Assembly: GCF_000208745.1 (NCBI RefSeq)
Contig: NC_030853.1
Span: 24,009,334 to 24,073,333, forward strand
Direction of reading: 5' to 3'
DNA: 64,000 nt
From: Theobroma cacao
Taxonomy: Eukaryota > Streptophyta > Magnoliopsida > Malvales > Malvaceae
Made by a program: the position numbers and the translations under genes. The stretch's first letter is position 1. Every line of letters starts with the position of its first letter. The notes beneath the pieces are model-generated. The model saw only the letters and a program-made list of their open reading frames with translations. It did no database searches and had not been told where the DNA came from. Positions 10,680 through 23,040 of this stretch are shown here, in pieces.

Positions 10680-11270
10680 TCATCAGCTCTGTCCATCATG
10701 GCAAATAAATCAAGTGCTCTTGATACTGCTTCCTCAACTAATTTGTCTACTTTACTATTTCCATCCTTCAAAATATGTGTTACTTTTCCAATTGTGTATG
10801 TCCTCTGTAACCTTTTTTATTTGAATTAAGAATTGTCATAATCTCCAAGGCGCTTCAGATGGGTATTCACCCACTTTACTACATTCATGGAATCATTTTC
10901 TACCTAAAGTTTAGAATACTGATATCCCGTAATATCAGTGAATATTTAAATGCTTCCCTAATAGCCAAAATTTCAGCAAATTTTGAATTCCCCCTTCACC
11001 TATTGCTCTTGAGAATTTCAGAAACACACTACCATCATGATCTTTCAACACGCTACCAAATCCTAGTGATCCAAGATTTCCCACTAATGCTCCAATGGAA
11101 TTTCACCCAACCTATTTGTGGGGCTTGCTACTCTACCTCTTTGCTGATTTTCTTCGTATTTCGTACCATAGAGACAAACTATGGATTTCTGAAGATGTGT
11201 TCTACAAACTCAACCAATTCTAACCATTTAGCTTTACTCCATAAAGCAACTCCTAGCTTAATTAAATCAT
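10680..11270 (-). mobile_element. Degenerate RNase H-like retroelement remnant
   Basis: Read on the minus strand this contains EILAIREAF and ENDSMNVVKWVN-like pieces in shifted frames, matching the RNase H-type domain at the end of plant LINE ORF2. Stops and frameshifts are frequent. The plus-strand open frame at 10859-11272 is a shadow. The end of this remnant is shared with bases 1-90, so it was part of the duplicated block. Confidence 0.55.
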
Positions 11271-11604
11271 AAAGTTGTACTACTTCTCAAATTTTTTTAT
11301 TAAAAATGACCTCATTATGAACCAACCATATAGACCAAGTAATTACATAGAAAGCTAAAATCCACACCTTCATACATATGGACTGATGTAATTGTTAAAT
11401 TCTTATATTTATGCTTCTCAAAAGAAATTCCTATATTTACAATTTTCACTATCAAAACTAATACACTCTAAAGATTTTGAGTAAGTGTTTGACATACATC
11501 AGGAAAGCTTAATTGATATAAATTGAAATTATGAGGATTATATTGATACTTGATGTTATGTAAATAATTTGTGGGTCATATTTGAAAAAAATTATTGAAA
11601 TTTA

Positions 11605-11770
11605 CTCTTAACCTCATAATCTTAATACTAGTGTCAAATTGATTGTATATTGTATTATCAAACGAAGGAATTATGCTACTTCTGATTTAAATTTCATTAA
11701 AACTGTCCAAGTAAATTTTTTAAAGTCATCAACAATAGTAAAAAAAAATGTCCCCAAATATCACTTATGT
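11605..11770 (-). mobile_element. Copia integrase fragment, block 2 copy
   Basis: Direct partner of 430-600, with the same degenerate minus-strand integrase pieces. The plus-strand open frame here is a shadow. Confidence 0.5.
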
Positions 11771-12666
11771 TTATTATATTACAATCAGTCAATCACATTC
11801 TTAAATTGTATAAAATTTATAAATATATTATATGGTGTTTATATTTTGATAAAATATTTGAGGTCGACTATAGAATGTTTGATGTTTGGATGTGGTGATC
11901 CGTCATCTCAAGATCAGCTGCTACATTAACTCAAATATGAAACGTATCGGACATCCTCCATTTTTGGTTTTATTTTATTTTTGGTTTATTCTTTTTCTTT
12001 CTCCATTTTATTCCAAAGTCCAAACATTTTGTTTGCAATGCTAATATCTTAACGGTTCTAAATGACTTGATTCCAAAATTCTTAACATCTTAGAAGTTTC
12101 TCCTTCAAACGTTCTATTTATGACAAAGACATGTCCGAATAAAATCAAATATTTTTGGGCAGATAAATAGTTCTTTTATTTGAAATTTCATGGAGTAGAA
12201 AAGACTTCTTTTTAAGTGTTTTTTTTAACTTATAATTATTATATTACAATCACTTGATCATATTCTTAAATTGTATAAAGTTTATCAAAATATTTATATA
12301 GAAAAGAAAATTGCAGATGAAATGTTCCCTTTTTAATCTAGTTAATTTGTTCAAATATAATCAAATTAATTAAGAAGGTAAAAGAAGCAAGATCTCATAT
12401 ACAATATTAGTATGGAAAAAATCCTAAGAAAATCAATATACAACCAATCTGTTTTGTGGATTTGAGTGTACTTTCCTAACGGGGAAGTACAAAAATAGAA
12501 CATTGTTACACACAAAGGGTAAGCCAAGATTTTAGGAAAATCAATCAAAAAAATCAAATACACGCACAAATGGTAAAAGCATTTTTAAGCCTTGAGCAAG
12601 AAGTATATATAAACACAAGGTCTACTTTTGTATTATGATCCATCTCTATGCCTAGCTTACTATACC

Positions 12667-13009
12667 ATGGCAGCTCGTTTGGCTGTACATGTCCTGGTGC
12701 TGACCTCTCTTCTCGTGCTCCATGAATGATCGTAAGCCATAGATCAAAACTTTGATTGTTTGATTGCTCATTTACTCATTATATATATGCTTTTTTTTTT
12801 TTTGACATGAAACAGGTAGCAGAAACATGGTTGCCAAGGAGTTCAATATAAGCAGGGCGGCAGAAGAAGAGATGGAAGGAGTCAAAATAACATTAGGACC
12901 TTGCGCTCGTGTATGTGGTAGTATTTTTAAACGTAAATGGTTGTGTGTAACGTACAACACCGAATGCTATGCTTCAAAAAAAGACTGCGAGAGGGTTTGC
13001 ACCCCATAA
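12667..13009 (+). pseudogene. Cysteine-rich peptide locus F, nonsense mutation in signal peptide
   Basis: Block 2 partner of A. Exon 1 begins at 12667 with MAARLAVHVLVLTSLLVLHE, but the next codon, normally TGT for Cys, is TGA (12727-12729). The same change also destroys the alternative GT donor. Exon 2 (about 12820-13009) is fully open with the A-type spacing and CARVC in place of the CACVC of copy A. The TATA box (12604-12613) is intact. One substitution therefore silences an otherwise intact gene. Sequencing error or an allele-specific change is possible. Confidence 0.75.
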
Positions 13010-13761
13010 ACCGCCTTGCATGGCCATATATTACTCTCTTACTTCAGATAATTTATGAATTACTATATGGTCATTAATAAAATGTTTTATTATTTATATG
13101 TTTTCACAGGTTTTTTTATTATTACAAGACAATCTTATTTTGGATATAAATTTTGGGGATGTAGAGACAGTTGATATTTGCATAAATTATCTAAAAATTT
13201 AAAAACATCTAAGCAAAAAGACCATTGGTCAATCTTTGATTAGCTTTAATCATGTAATTTGTGTGGACCAATTTAATTGTTAATTCTTATATTTGCAATT
13301 TTCACTTTAAAAAATAATACTTAAAACATTTGAATTAATCAAAATTCAATTATGAAATTTGCAACTACTCTGAAATTCAAGAGTTTGAGTGTTTGGCATA
13401 CATCAGTAGAGTTAAATTGATATAAATTGAATTTCTAGTATAACTGTTTTATACACATTATCTTCGACCCCCCAAACACGAATCCTAACTACACCATTAA
13501 AGTTAACATTGACTTCATTATCTCTAACGGCAAAATTGAACGGTGCAAAAAAAAAGAACTAAATTGTTCCAATTCCTAAAATCAAGAGACTGAATTGATC
13601 AGATTTTGAGTATATGACTAAATTGATAAAAATGCATGGATATAGGGATACTTTGACCATTCTTAAATTGTATAAAGTTGGTCAAAATATTTATACATAG
13701 TAGAAAAGAAAATTGCAGATGAAATGTTCTCTTTCCAATCTAGTTTGTTCAAATATAATCA
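13010..13761. other. 3' flank of copy F and distal upstream part of copy G
   Basis: Matches 1818-2558 behind copy A. The final bases, ending CAAATATAATCA at 13761, belong to the upstream region of copy G and are cut off from it by the LINE insertion. Confidence 0.6.
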
Positions 13762-15248
13762 CACATTGATTACTCTCATACCGAAAATAGAGAAACCGAA
13801 GAAGATATCTCAATTTCATCCTATTAGTCTATGCACAGTTCCAATGAAATTAATTAGCAAGGTTCTAGTTAATAGATTGAGCATGCTATTAAATGACTTA
13901 GTGGGAAAAACACAATGCAGTTTTATTCCAGGGAGGCAAGCTACGGACAATATTATTGTGGTTTAAGAAGCTGTTCATACGATGCAAAGATTAAAAAGGA
14001 AAAAAGGTGCATTGGCCATCAAGATAGACCTAGAGAAAGCTTATGACAGACTTAAATGGGATTTCATCCAAGAAGTTCTCGAGGAAATTGGAATGCCTTT
14101 GTCTTGGATCAACATTATTCTATTCATTGTGAGATCACCAACTTTCACAATTATTTGGAATAGGATACCAACTGAAACCTTTATTCCCACCAGGGGAATA
14201 AGACAAGGCGACCCTCTCTCACTTTTTTTTTTTTGTCTTGTGCTTGGAAAAACTCTCACAGTTGGTAAATGAAGAAGTCAATCTTGGAAGCTGGAAACCA
14301 TTAGCAGTGACAACTTGGGGTCCTTATTTAACACATGTTTGTTTTGCGGATGACTTGATGTTATTTGGGGAAGCCTCAGTGAAGCAAGTCCAAACTATAG
14401 TGAGAGTTCTCGATAAATTTTGCTTAGCTTTGGATCAGAAAGTAAGCCTTGAAAAATCTAGAATGTTAGTGTCTTCTAGTGTTCCTTTATCAAGAGCAAG
14501 AGCTCTGAGTGGTGCTGCTAAAATTCCCTTGATTAAGGATTTTGGGAAATACCTTGGCTCCCCAGTTATACATGGTAGAGTTTCGAAGACTACCTATACT
14601 GAAGTTATCGTTAAAGTCAAGACAAGACTAGAACACTGGAGCAACAAACAACTATCAATGGCAGGCCGAGTAGCATTAGTACAGTCTGTAACAAGCTCAA
14701 TGGTTACTTCCTTGATGCAGACTTCGTTTCTACCAGAAAATCTGATTCAAGAGCTTGAAAGGATGAATAGAAACTTTGTATGGGGACATTTTGGTGGTAA
14801 CAAAAAGAACCATGGTGTAAGTTGAGAGAAACTTTGTTCACCCAAAAAGGAAAGAGGACTGCCAGTTAGAAACTTAAGATTCTTAAATTTAGCACTATTG
14901 GTGAAACTTGGCTGAAGGTTGTTAATGGACACAAACCATCTTTGGGTAGATATCTTACAAAAGAAATATTTGCGAGATGATAACTGCTAAGTCATCAGAC
15001 TCTCATGTATGGAGAAGTATATTGAAAGCAAGAAATATTTTGGTGAAAGGCTTGGGGAAAGTTGTCACTAATGGCATTGCAACGAGATTCTAGGTTGATT
15101 CTTGGCTCAACTATGGACCTTTGGTTGATCATGCTAATAGGGACATATCAAATATAGAAGCCAGCTTACCAATTGTAAGCTTTTGTGATGAAACTGGACA
15201 ATGGAATTTAGAATACCTGAATCAAGTTTTACCCATGCACATTGTTCT
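13762..15248 (+). pseudogene. LINE reverse transcriptase, first segment, disrupted
   Basis: Successive frames show IKIDLEKAYDRLKWDF, RGIRQGDPLS and CFADDLMLF (near 14338-14364). These are the conserved reverse transcriptase blocks, with FADD as the catalytic motif. The following KYLGSPV and AGRVALVQSV segments are also typical of plant L1. Frameshifts near 13966, 14225 (a poly-T run) and 14825, plus the LTR insertion, make it non-functional. Confidence 0.88.
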
Positions 15249-17925
15249 TGTAGACACCCATTTTTATATATATTTAATAACATAAAAATAATAATAAATA
15301 ATAAATAAAATAAAAAAATCCAAAAAAAAGAAAAAAAATCAGAGAAGCGTGGTCTCCATTGTCAAACCACCTTCAAAACATTCAATGCTCCCTGAGGCAA
15401 CTGATTTGGGGGCCACTTCTCGGTGATCTTCTTTGACTTGAAGGCCACCCATCCGGAATTCATTTTGAAAAGAGCATGATTGCCTTTTCTGGTTGTCCAA
15501 AGATTTGGACAATCGGGGTTCCATAAGAACCCAAAAGAAATCCTAGTTCGGGGAGGCCCTTGGGGGAACCGAATTGGCAAAAAAAAATGAAGAAAGAAAA
15601 AAAAAACAAAGCACCTAGAAAAATCCAGCAACTAAAAACCTTAGAACAAGACCCAAAAATCTGAGCTTTTCATTCTAGCAGCTGATGAAATACCCAACAA
15701 ATCACAAAAAGAAAACCCCATTCTCTACCAACATAATATCCTAACCACAAAAAAAAAGAGAAAAAAATCAAAATTCAATTAAGAAGAGGATTTTTTGGGT
15801 TTCGAATGGGTAAAGATTTGTTGCTTGCTTGATTTGAAAAAGAAAAGAGAAAGGAGGAAGTGATTTGAAAGAAAAGGGAGGAGAGTTTAGAGATAAGGTA
15901 GAGGAGTCGTTGTTAGAGAGAGAAAATGAGAGAAGGAAATGGGAAGAGATGAAAGAAAAGTGGGTTTATATACTTAGGGATAAGCCTTGAATGGTGTCTT
16001 TGCTTGTGGTTGTTGTAGAACAAAAAAAAAAGCTCTTGAACGGCACCGTTTGGAGAAATTCCAATGCACCAAACGATGCATTTTGCTATGTCTTGAGTGG
16101 TCTGCCATGGTCCTCACAGCCTTGTCTTTCTTGGGCTAATCTAGGCCTACACAAGGTAAGATCCAGCTTCCATGCCTTTTACTTTGATGTGGTCTTTTTG
16201 TTCATTGTGGTGGGCCCAATTGGTTATGCTAAAAATACATTACTAAGAGCATAGGATAAATTTAACTAGGATTAGAAATATATTATGAAAAGATTATGTG
16301 ATGTTTTAAAGTAGAAATATGACAATAAAAAATATAAAGCGGTAAATGAAAAAAGATGGGTAAATATTTGATAAAAAAATAGATATAGGTAAAATGTGAA
16401 TATTTTAAAAAAATAGACAAACATTTGAAAAAATAAAAAATAAAAAGAGATGATAACTGTTATAATAGTAAAATGTATATATAATTGGGATCAATATTCA
16501 TAATTAGGAGAGTTTCTAGCTTTGGTCTAAATAAATAAATAAATAAATAAAATAAATAAAAGAATAAGACCTAGTATGAAATTATTAAGTAAAAATATAT
16601 ATATAATGTTTGATTTGGAACCAACATCGAGGATGAAATATTTATTTGGAGTGCGTGAAGTCGCAACACCAAATAATTTTTTTTAGATAAAGGATTTCGA
16701 TTAAGACTTTTCCAATACGATGGGAGAGCCTTAATTCGGAATTTTAAGGTCTCTAATTTTAAATAAAATAAAAAATTATATATACTCAATTACCAATTAA
16801 TCAAAATATACAAATAAAAGAAATAGGAAATTAATAATAACAATAAATTTGTTAATCATACTAATAACACAAAAAGAAATGGGTAAAATACATGTATATA
16901 AATAATAATAATCATGAAATAAAAAAATAAAAAAATACTTGGTCTAAAAGTATGATTTTGGGGAATTTCATGTAGTAAAATAAATAAGTACTTACATAGC
17001 AAAATGCATAATGAAATAAAAAATGGAACAATAAGTAAACATAAAATATTCATGGTATATATGCTCACACGGAGAAATAATAAAATAAAGAACAAACATT
17101 AGAATCTATGAGTGCATCACATACCATTGTTACATTGTTAAATGTCATGGCATATAGAAATATTCTGTATACGGGTATAAACTCCGATAATGGGACTTTC
17201 CGAGGAAGCTTGCGAAGGTGAATTTCTTTGATAAACTCCCTAGGTGAGAAGATACTTCTGGATTCCACCAGTATGATGGGAAAGTTCAAAGAAATATCTT
17301 TAATAAAAGGCTTTTACCCGTATTAGGATTTGCATTCATGAAACACTGTTTTTTTACTCGTAGACGACTATCTCGATGATGGGATATACCCAGTAAACTT
17401 GCAAAGGCAAGTTTCTAAGGTATTTCCCTAGATGAGAGAATACTTTCGAATCCCACCAGTATGAAGGACGGATTCGGAAAGTATGCTCAATAAAAGATTT
17501 TTGTTTGGCATTATCTCGATTTTATGCCATGTATTTCACAATTGCATCACATGTACGCCAAACCTGTAAAATATTTTGACTTGATTAATAGAATAAGAGA
17601 TAAATTAAATAAATAATAATTAAGAAAACATAAGAATAAGGTTAATGGGTTATGATAATATATGATTAAATGGTACTATTCATCGAACGGGCGTCATGGG
17701 CGTGCTAACCTTTCATTGTGTGTAACCGTACTCCCGAACTCAAATCTAAATGATACATAGACCAGTTTATTGTTCTTTCGACAAACCTAAAATTAATTTA
17801 GGATTTCATTGAGTAGAACAAAATAGGGTGGCCAATCACACCTAGGTAAAAAAAAAAAATTGGTGGCGACTCCTTAAATTTTCTCACGTCTAGCGGTCGG
17901 GTTCCTAGATCCGCACATTGCAACA
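15249..17925. mobile_element. Solo LTR 1, long type, with GTTCT target-site duplication
   Basis: Starts TGTAGACACC and ends GCAACA. It is flanked by the same 5 bases, GTTCT, at 15244-15248 and 17926-17930. Removing it restores the LINE frame (PMHIVLRIVAILIDA). No polyprotein is present, so it is a solo LTR of 2,677 bp. Near the 3' end are two similar segments (about 17180-17300 and 17370-17500), then TTGGTGGCGACTCC. Long LTRs with that motif suggest a Ty3/gypsy family, but this is inference. No internal open frame is called. Confidence 0.88.
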
Positions 17926-18964
17926 GTTCTACGAATTGTAGCGATTCTCATTGATGCCAATAGCAATAAGGATGATGCCACAGTATGGACACTTACCAGC
18001 AACGGGGAGTTCATGGTTAACTCAGCTTACAAATGCCAACAAGTAAGTACTGGTGCCAACTTTAGTTTCTAGAAAACTCTTTGGAAGTTGCCTTGTACTA
18101 GGAAAGTCTGTTTATTCGTATGGAGGGTTACATAATTCCTTGCAACGGGATATTAGCTCTCAAGAAGAAATATGAGCAGTATGGTTTTGTGTCCTAGATG
18201 TGAGATCCATGAGGAAACCATATTACATGCAGTTAGAGATTGTAGATGTGTAAGAAGCTTGTGGAATCGCATAAACCCTCCATTTATCCAGTTAAATTTT
18301 TATCAGATGGATTTGAACTAGTGGGTGACTTCTAATGTACTTAATACAGTAGAGGTTGAAGGTATACCATAGAACGTTATTTTCATTTATGGAATTTGGC
18401 TTTTGTGGTACTAGTGAAATCTACAAGTGTTCAATGCATCTTTTGTTTGGCCTAATAATGACTGGCAACAAATCTGGACAAGAGCTAAAGAAGCTTAGGA
18501 TATTTTAGGGAAACAAGGAAGACGAACCAGGCACGAAGTGATGATACATTGGACAAAGCCAATTCACTCTTTTGTCAAACTTAATGTGGATGGTAGTGCT
18601 CGAGGACAACCGGTCTTGCAGCAGTAGGTGGTATTTTCAAAGATGAAAATGGCTTTTGATTAGTTAGGTTTATATACAAAATAGGAATTTCCTTTTCTGT
18701 AGCAGCAGAACTATGGGCTTTATATCAAGGATTAGAAATATGTTGGAACCGAGGTTATAGAAAGATATTAGTAAAAACTAACTCTTTGCTGGTGTTCTAA
18801 AAAATTTCAAAAGAAATTTCTAACTTGGACCCTTATGCTAATTTACTGCAAAGGATTAAGGATCTGTTACGAAGAAGTTGGGACTACTTTGTAACTCACA
18901 GTACATTGTGAAGCCAATCAATGTGCAAATTGGATAGCAACATACCATGATAATCTTTCACTAG
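17926..18964 (+). pseudogene. LINE ORF2 middle segment with RNase H-like region
   Basis: Reads ATVWTLTSNGEFMVNSAY, then WKLPCTRKVCLF in shifted frames, typical of the region between RT and RNase H in plant L1. It ends with FVKLNVDGSARGQ (about 18571-18610), the start of the RNase H-like domain. It has several stops and frameshifts and is cut by solo LTR 2. Confidence 0.75.
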
Positions 18965-21140
18965 TGTAGACACCTAAATAAATAAAAAAATTAATTAAAT
19001 TAAATTAAATTAAATAAATAAATAAAATAATAATAATTAATAAAAAAAATGGGTACGCCCAGCCATCCCTTCGCCATCCTTTCCCCCACCCACTACGCAG
19101 GATGGGGGTTCTGGCCACCAACTCCAGGGGGTGCCAGAACCCCATCACCGGGTTGTCCAAATTTTTGGACAACCCGGCTCCTTAAAGTCCACCTGCAACC
19201 TGCAAAGAGAGGACACAAAAAAAAAAAACCAAAAATCGACCACCAAAAGCAATAACCAGCAACCAAAAAAACAGAAAGCAAACACAAAAAAATAATAAAA
19301 AGAAGAAAGGAAAACCAGTGGGTTAGGGGGAATAATGAAAAGATGGTGATTTGCTGAGTGTGGAAGGCAGCCGGTGAAAGGAGAGAAGGATAGTGAGTGG
19401 TCGGCAAAACAAGGGGAAATTCTTGGAGGTTTAGATCGATCGATTTGTGACAAAAGAGGGGAGATTTGGGGATCTGGGTTCGCCGATCTTTAACAGTAAG
19501 GAAAGGTAGGAGGGGCGCTGGCGATAGAAAGGGAGAAGATAGGGAGTTGACCGGTGGTTGAAGCTAGAGAGAAGGCAGAGGGTGCCGCCGCTAGAGAGAG
19601 AAAGTGCGAGGAATGAAAGTGAAGAGAGAAAGAGAGAAAATGGGGTTAAATACCTAGGTTTCGGGTAGCAAAACGGCGTCGTTTTAGTGGAGTGGCAGAA
19701 GCCAAAAGATCCAAGCCCAAACGACGACGTTTTGAACGGCTCTGCGGACACCAAACGGTGCGTTTTGAACCTTGCTTTGTGGACCTCAAGAAACGGACCG
19801 GGTGCAATAAAGTTGGGCTTCTGCGGGCTAGCGGGCTGAGCTAATTCGAGCCCAGTAAGGTATAACCCATTGTCTCTGGTTTGGGCCTATTTCAATTGAT
19901 TTGAAGTTAGCCTGTTTGTTTTAAAAAAAAAAAATTTACATTTTTTTATTATAATTTAAACCACATTAGGAAAATTAGCCATATATAAATGTCTCTTTTA
20001 ATGTTAAAAAATAATAATGATAGTAGTAAATAAAAATAATAATAAAAAAAAAAATTTTTNTGTAGACACCTAAAATAAATAAAAAAATAATTAAATTAAA
20101 TTAAATTAAATAAATAATAAAATAATAATAATTAATAAAAAAAATGGGTACGCCCAGCCATCCCTTCGCCATCCTTTCCCCCACCCACTACGCAGGATGG
20201 GGGGTTCTGGCCACCAACTCCAGGGGGTGCCAGAACCCCATCACCGGGTTGTCCAAATTTTTGGACAACCCGGCTCCTTAAAGTCCACCTGCAACCTGCA
20301 AAGAGAGGAAACAAAAAAAAAAAAAACCAAAAAATCGACCACCAAAAGCAATAACCAGCAACCAAAAAAACAGAAAGCAAACACAAAAAAATAATAAAAA
20401 GAAGAAAGGAAAACCAGTGGGTTAGGGGGAATAATGAAAAGATGGTGATTTGCTGAGTGTGGAAGGCAGCCGGTGAAAGGAGAGAAGGATAGTGAGTGGT
20501 CGGCAAAACAAGGGGAAATTCTTGGAGGTTTAGATCGATCGATTTGTGACAAAAGAGGGGAGATTTGGGGATCTGGGTTCGCCGATCTTTAACAGTAAGG
20601 AAAGGTAGGAGGGGCGCTGGCGATAGAAAGGGAGAAGATAGGGAGTTGACCGGTGGTTGAAGCTAGAGAGAAGGCAGAGGGTGCCGCCGCTAGAGAGAGA
20701 AAGTGAGGAATGAAAGTGAAGAGAGAAAGAGAGAAAATGGGGTTAAATACCTAGGTTTCGGGTAGCAAAACGGCGTCGTTTTAGTGGAGTGGCAGAAGCC
20801 AAAAGATCCAAGCCCAAACGACGACGTTTTGAACGGCTCTGCGGACACCAAACGGTGCGTTTTGAACCTTGCTTTGTGGACCTCAAGAAACGGACCGGGT
20901 GCAATAAAGTTGGGCTTCTGCGGGCTAGCGGGCTGAGCTAATTCGAGCCCAGTAAGGTATAACCCATTGTCTCTGGTTTGGGCCTATTTCAATTGATTTG
21001 AAGTTAGCCTGTTTTGTTTTAAAAAAAAAAAATTACATTTTTTTATTATAATTTAAACCACATTAGGAAAATTAGCCATATATAAATGTCTCTTTTAATG
21101 TTAAAAAATAATAATGATAGTAGTAAATAAAAATAATAGA
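18965..21140. repeat. 1.1-kb direct repeat separated by N at 20060
   Basis: The two copies differ by only a few indels in A-runs. The junction falls at a poly-A/T run ending in N, exactly before a second TGTAGACACC. This looks like an unresolved assembly join or a very recent duplication inside one LTR. Confidence 0.85.
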
Positions 21141-22225
21141 AAAGAAAAATAAATATATGTACATAAAATAAATAAATAAATAAATAGAAAGAAAATTCAT
21201 AATATCTATAGATTTTTTAAAAATATATATATATAAATAATAATATTAACAAAAAATATTATAAATATATTTAGAGCCTTGCAAATAATAAATAATAAAT
21301 AAAATAAATGGAACAATTATTTGAGTATTACCACCTAAAAGGGGCAAAGAGTTGTCTCTTTCGGGTAGGTCACTTAAGTACGGAGTTTGAAACGGATTTT
21401 CACCGAAGCGTCGGGATAAACCCGGATTCTATACCCCTATACCCATTAGTCCGAATAATGTTTGTTTTAAAAATATATATATATATATAATAAATAATAA
21501 TGATACATAATAACGATAAATATATGAATAAGTCAATAAATTACCTGAAATTATTAAGCATTACCAATCAACTAATTAATAAATACGATCATATAGATTT
21601 CATCATTGTATACTGTCATTGCATGCCACTCTTATTTTGCAAATGGCGCGAAAATCCCGATGATGGAATTTCCCAGAGGAGCTCGTAGAGACGAGTTCTC
21701 CCGGGGATATCTCTAGGTGAGGAGAATTTCGAGACTTCACCAAAGCGTTGGGATGGTCTTCGAATAATTTTCCAATAAAAGATTACCGACTCCATCATTT
21801 AAAATAAACAAGTCACGACATCATTCTACGCTTACATCATATACATACGTAAGACCAAGTGAAAAACTCAGTCTGGCAATTCAATAAAAATTTAATTAAT
21901 AAAATAGGGATTAAACTAAGAAAAGGCTACATTAAGATAACTTAAGATTAAATGGTACCGTTCGTAGAACGGGCGTCACGGAGGTGCTAACCCTTCTCCG
22001 TGCGTAACCGCACTCCTGAACCCATCTCTAAAAAAAACATGGACCAGTTCTCGTTCTTTCAACGGACCTAAAATTAATTTAGGACTTAGTCGATTAAGAA
22101 TCGGGTTAATAGGTGACCAATCACACCTTAGATAAAAAAGATTGGTGGCGACTCCCACACCCACACTGAATTTTAATTTTCGTCCGCGTCTGGCGGACGG
22201 GTTCCCGGACCCGCACGTCACGACA
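18965..22225. mobile_element. Solo LTR 2, long type, with ACTAG target-site duplication
   Basis: Starts TGTAGACACC and ends ACGACA, flanked by ACTAG at 18960-18964 and 22226-22230. Its 3' part resembles solo LTR 1 (shared CCTAAAATTAATTTAGGA and TTGGTGGCGACTCC). The first 1.1 kb appears twice (18965-20059 and 20061 to about 21140), separated by an N at 20060, so the true length may be about 2.17 kb. The open frames of about 100 codons on the minus strand in both repeats are shadows with no protein similarity that I recognise. Confidence 0.87.
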
Positions 22226-22357
22226 ACTAGGCTTACATGTTTTTGATAGGCCCCCATCTAGTATTCTTACTCTTTTATTTGGAGATATGTTTGGTATTAT
22301 TTGACCAAGGATGATGTAGTTTTGATTTAAGTTAATATATTTCGTTTATATGAAAAA

Positions 22358-22870
22358 AAGGGGTAAGAAAATCTCCTATACAATTTTTGTATGGAAAAAT
22401 CCTAAAAAAATCATAAATAACCAATATGTTAGGAAATATTTCTTTCTTAAGTGACAGTAAAAATAGAATATTGTTACACAAAAATGGTAAATCATGATTT
22501 TAGGAAAATCAAGTTGGAAAATGAAACACACACGAATGGTAAAAGCATTTTTAAGCCTTGAGCATGAAGTATATATAAACACGATATCTACCTTTGTATT
22601 ATGATCCATCACTACATCCAGCTTACTATACCATGGCAGCACGTTTGGCTATACTTGTCCTTGTGTTGACTTCTCTTCTCGTGCTCCATGAATGTCCGTC
22701 AGCCATACATTGAAACTTTGATTGTTTGATTACATTGAAACTTTGATTGTTTGATTGCTCATTTACTCTTGAAACTTATGCTTTTTTTTTTTTTTGACAT
22801 GNTGAAGTATATATAAACACGATATCTACCTTTGTATTATGATCCATCACTACATCCAGCTTACTATACC
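22358..22870 (+). promoter_or_regulatory. Proximal promoter region of peptide gene G, partly doubled
   Basis: The family promoter resumes at 22358 right after the LINE poly-A. A first TATA box and ATG (22633) lead into a full copy of exon 1, then an N at 22802, then a second TATA box (22808-22817) and ATG (22871). The distal part of the promoter lies 8.6 kb upstream at 13650-13761. Confidence 0.6.
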
Positions 22871-23040
22871 ATGGCAGCACGTTTGGCTATACTTGTCCTT
22901 GTGTTGACTTCTCTTCTCGTGCTCCATGAATGTCCGTCAGCCATACATTGAAACTTTGATTGTTTGATTACATTGAAACTTTGATTGTTTGATTGCTCAT
23001 TTACCCTTGACACTTATGCTTTTTTTTTTTTTTGACATGA
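22564..23040. repeat. 238-bp direct repeat covering exon 1 of locus G, separated by N
   Basis: 22564-22801 and 22803-23040 are nearly identical (differences such as TTTACTCTTGAAAC versus TTTACCCTTGACAC). Each carries TATA box, ATG, exon 1 (22633-22697 and 22871-22935) and most of the intron. Only the second is followed by exon 2. The N at the joint makes an assembly artefact likely. Confidence 0.85.

Larger units (their letters stand above)
13762..22357 (+). mobile_element. 5'-truncated L1-type LINE carrying two nested solo LTRs
   Basis: The element begins inside the reverse transcriptase (LITLIPKI, FHPISLCTVPMKLISK) and ends in a short poly-A (about 22353-22359). Removing the two LTR insertions leaves about 2.65 kb of LINE: 13762-15248, 17926-18964 and 22226-22357. 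It sits in the upstream region of copy G. Comparison with copy B shows about 18 bases of target missing between CAAATATAATCA and GGGGTAAGA. No target-site duplication is obvious, fitting insertion with a small target deletion. Confidence 0.85.

Noticed and set aside
14041..14259. Minus-strand frame over the LINE reverse transcriptase
   Set aside because: Shadow of the plus-strand reverse transcriptase.
16500..16570. AAAT-type short repeats considered as a CRISPR-like or structured array
   Set aside because: Plain microsatellite-like AT-rich sequence inside an LTR; no spacers or unit structure.
19093..19754. Overlapping frames of about 100 codons on the minus strand in solo LTR 2, repeated at 20132-20552
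   Set aside because: They lie inside LTR sequence, overlap in several frames, and resemble no retroelement protein.
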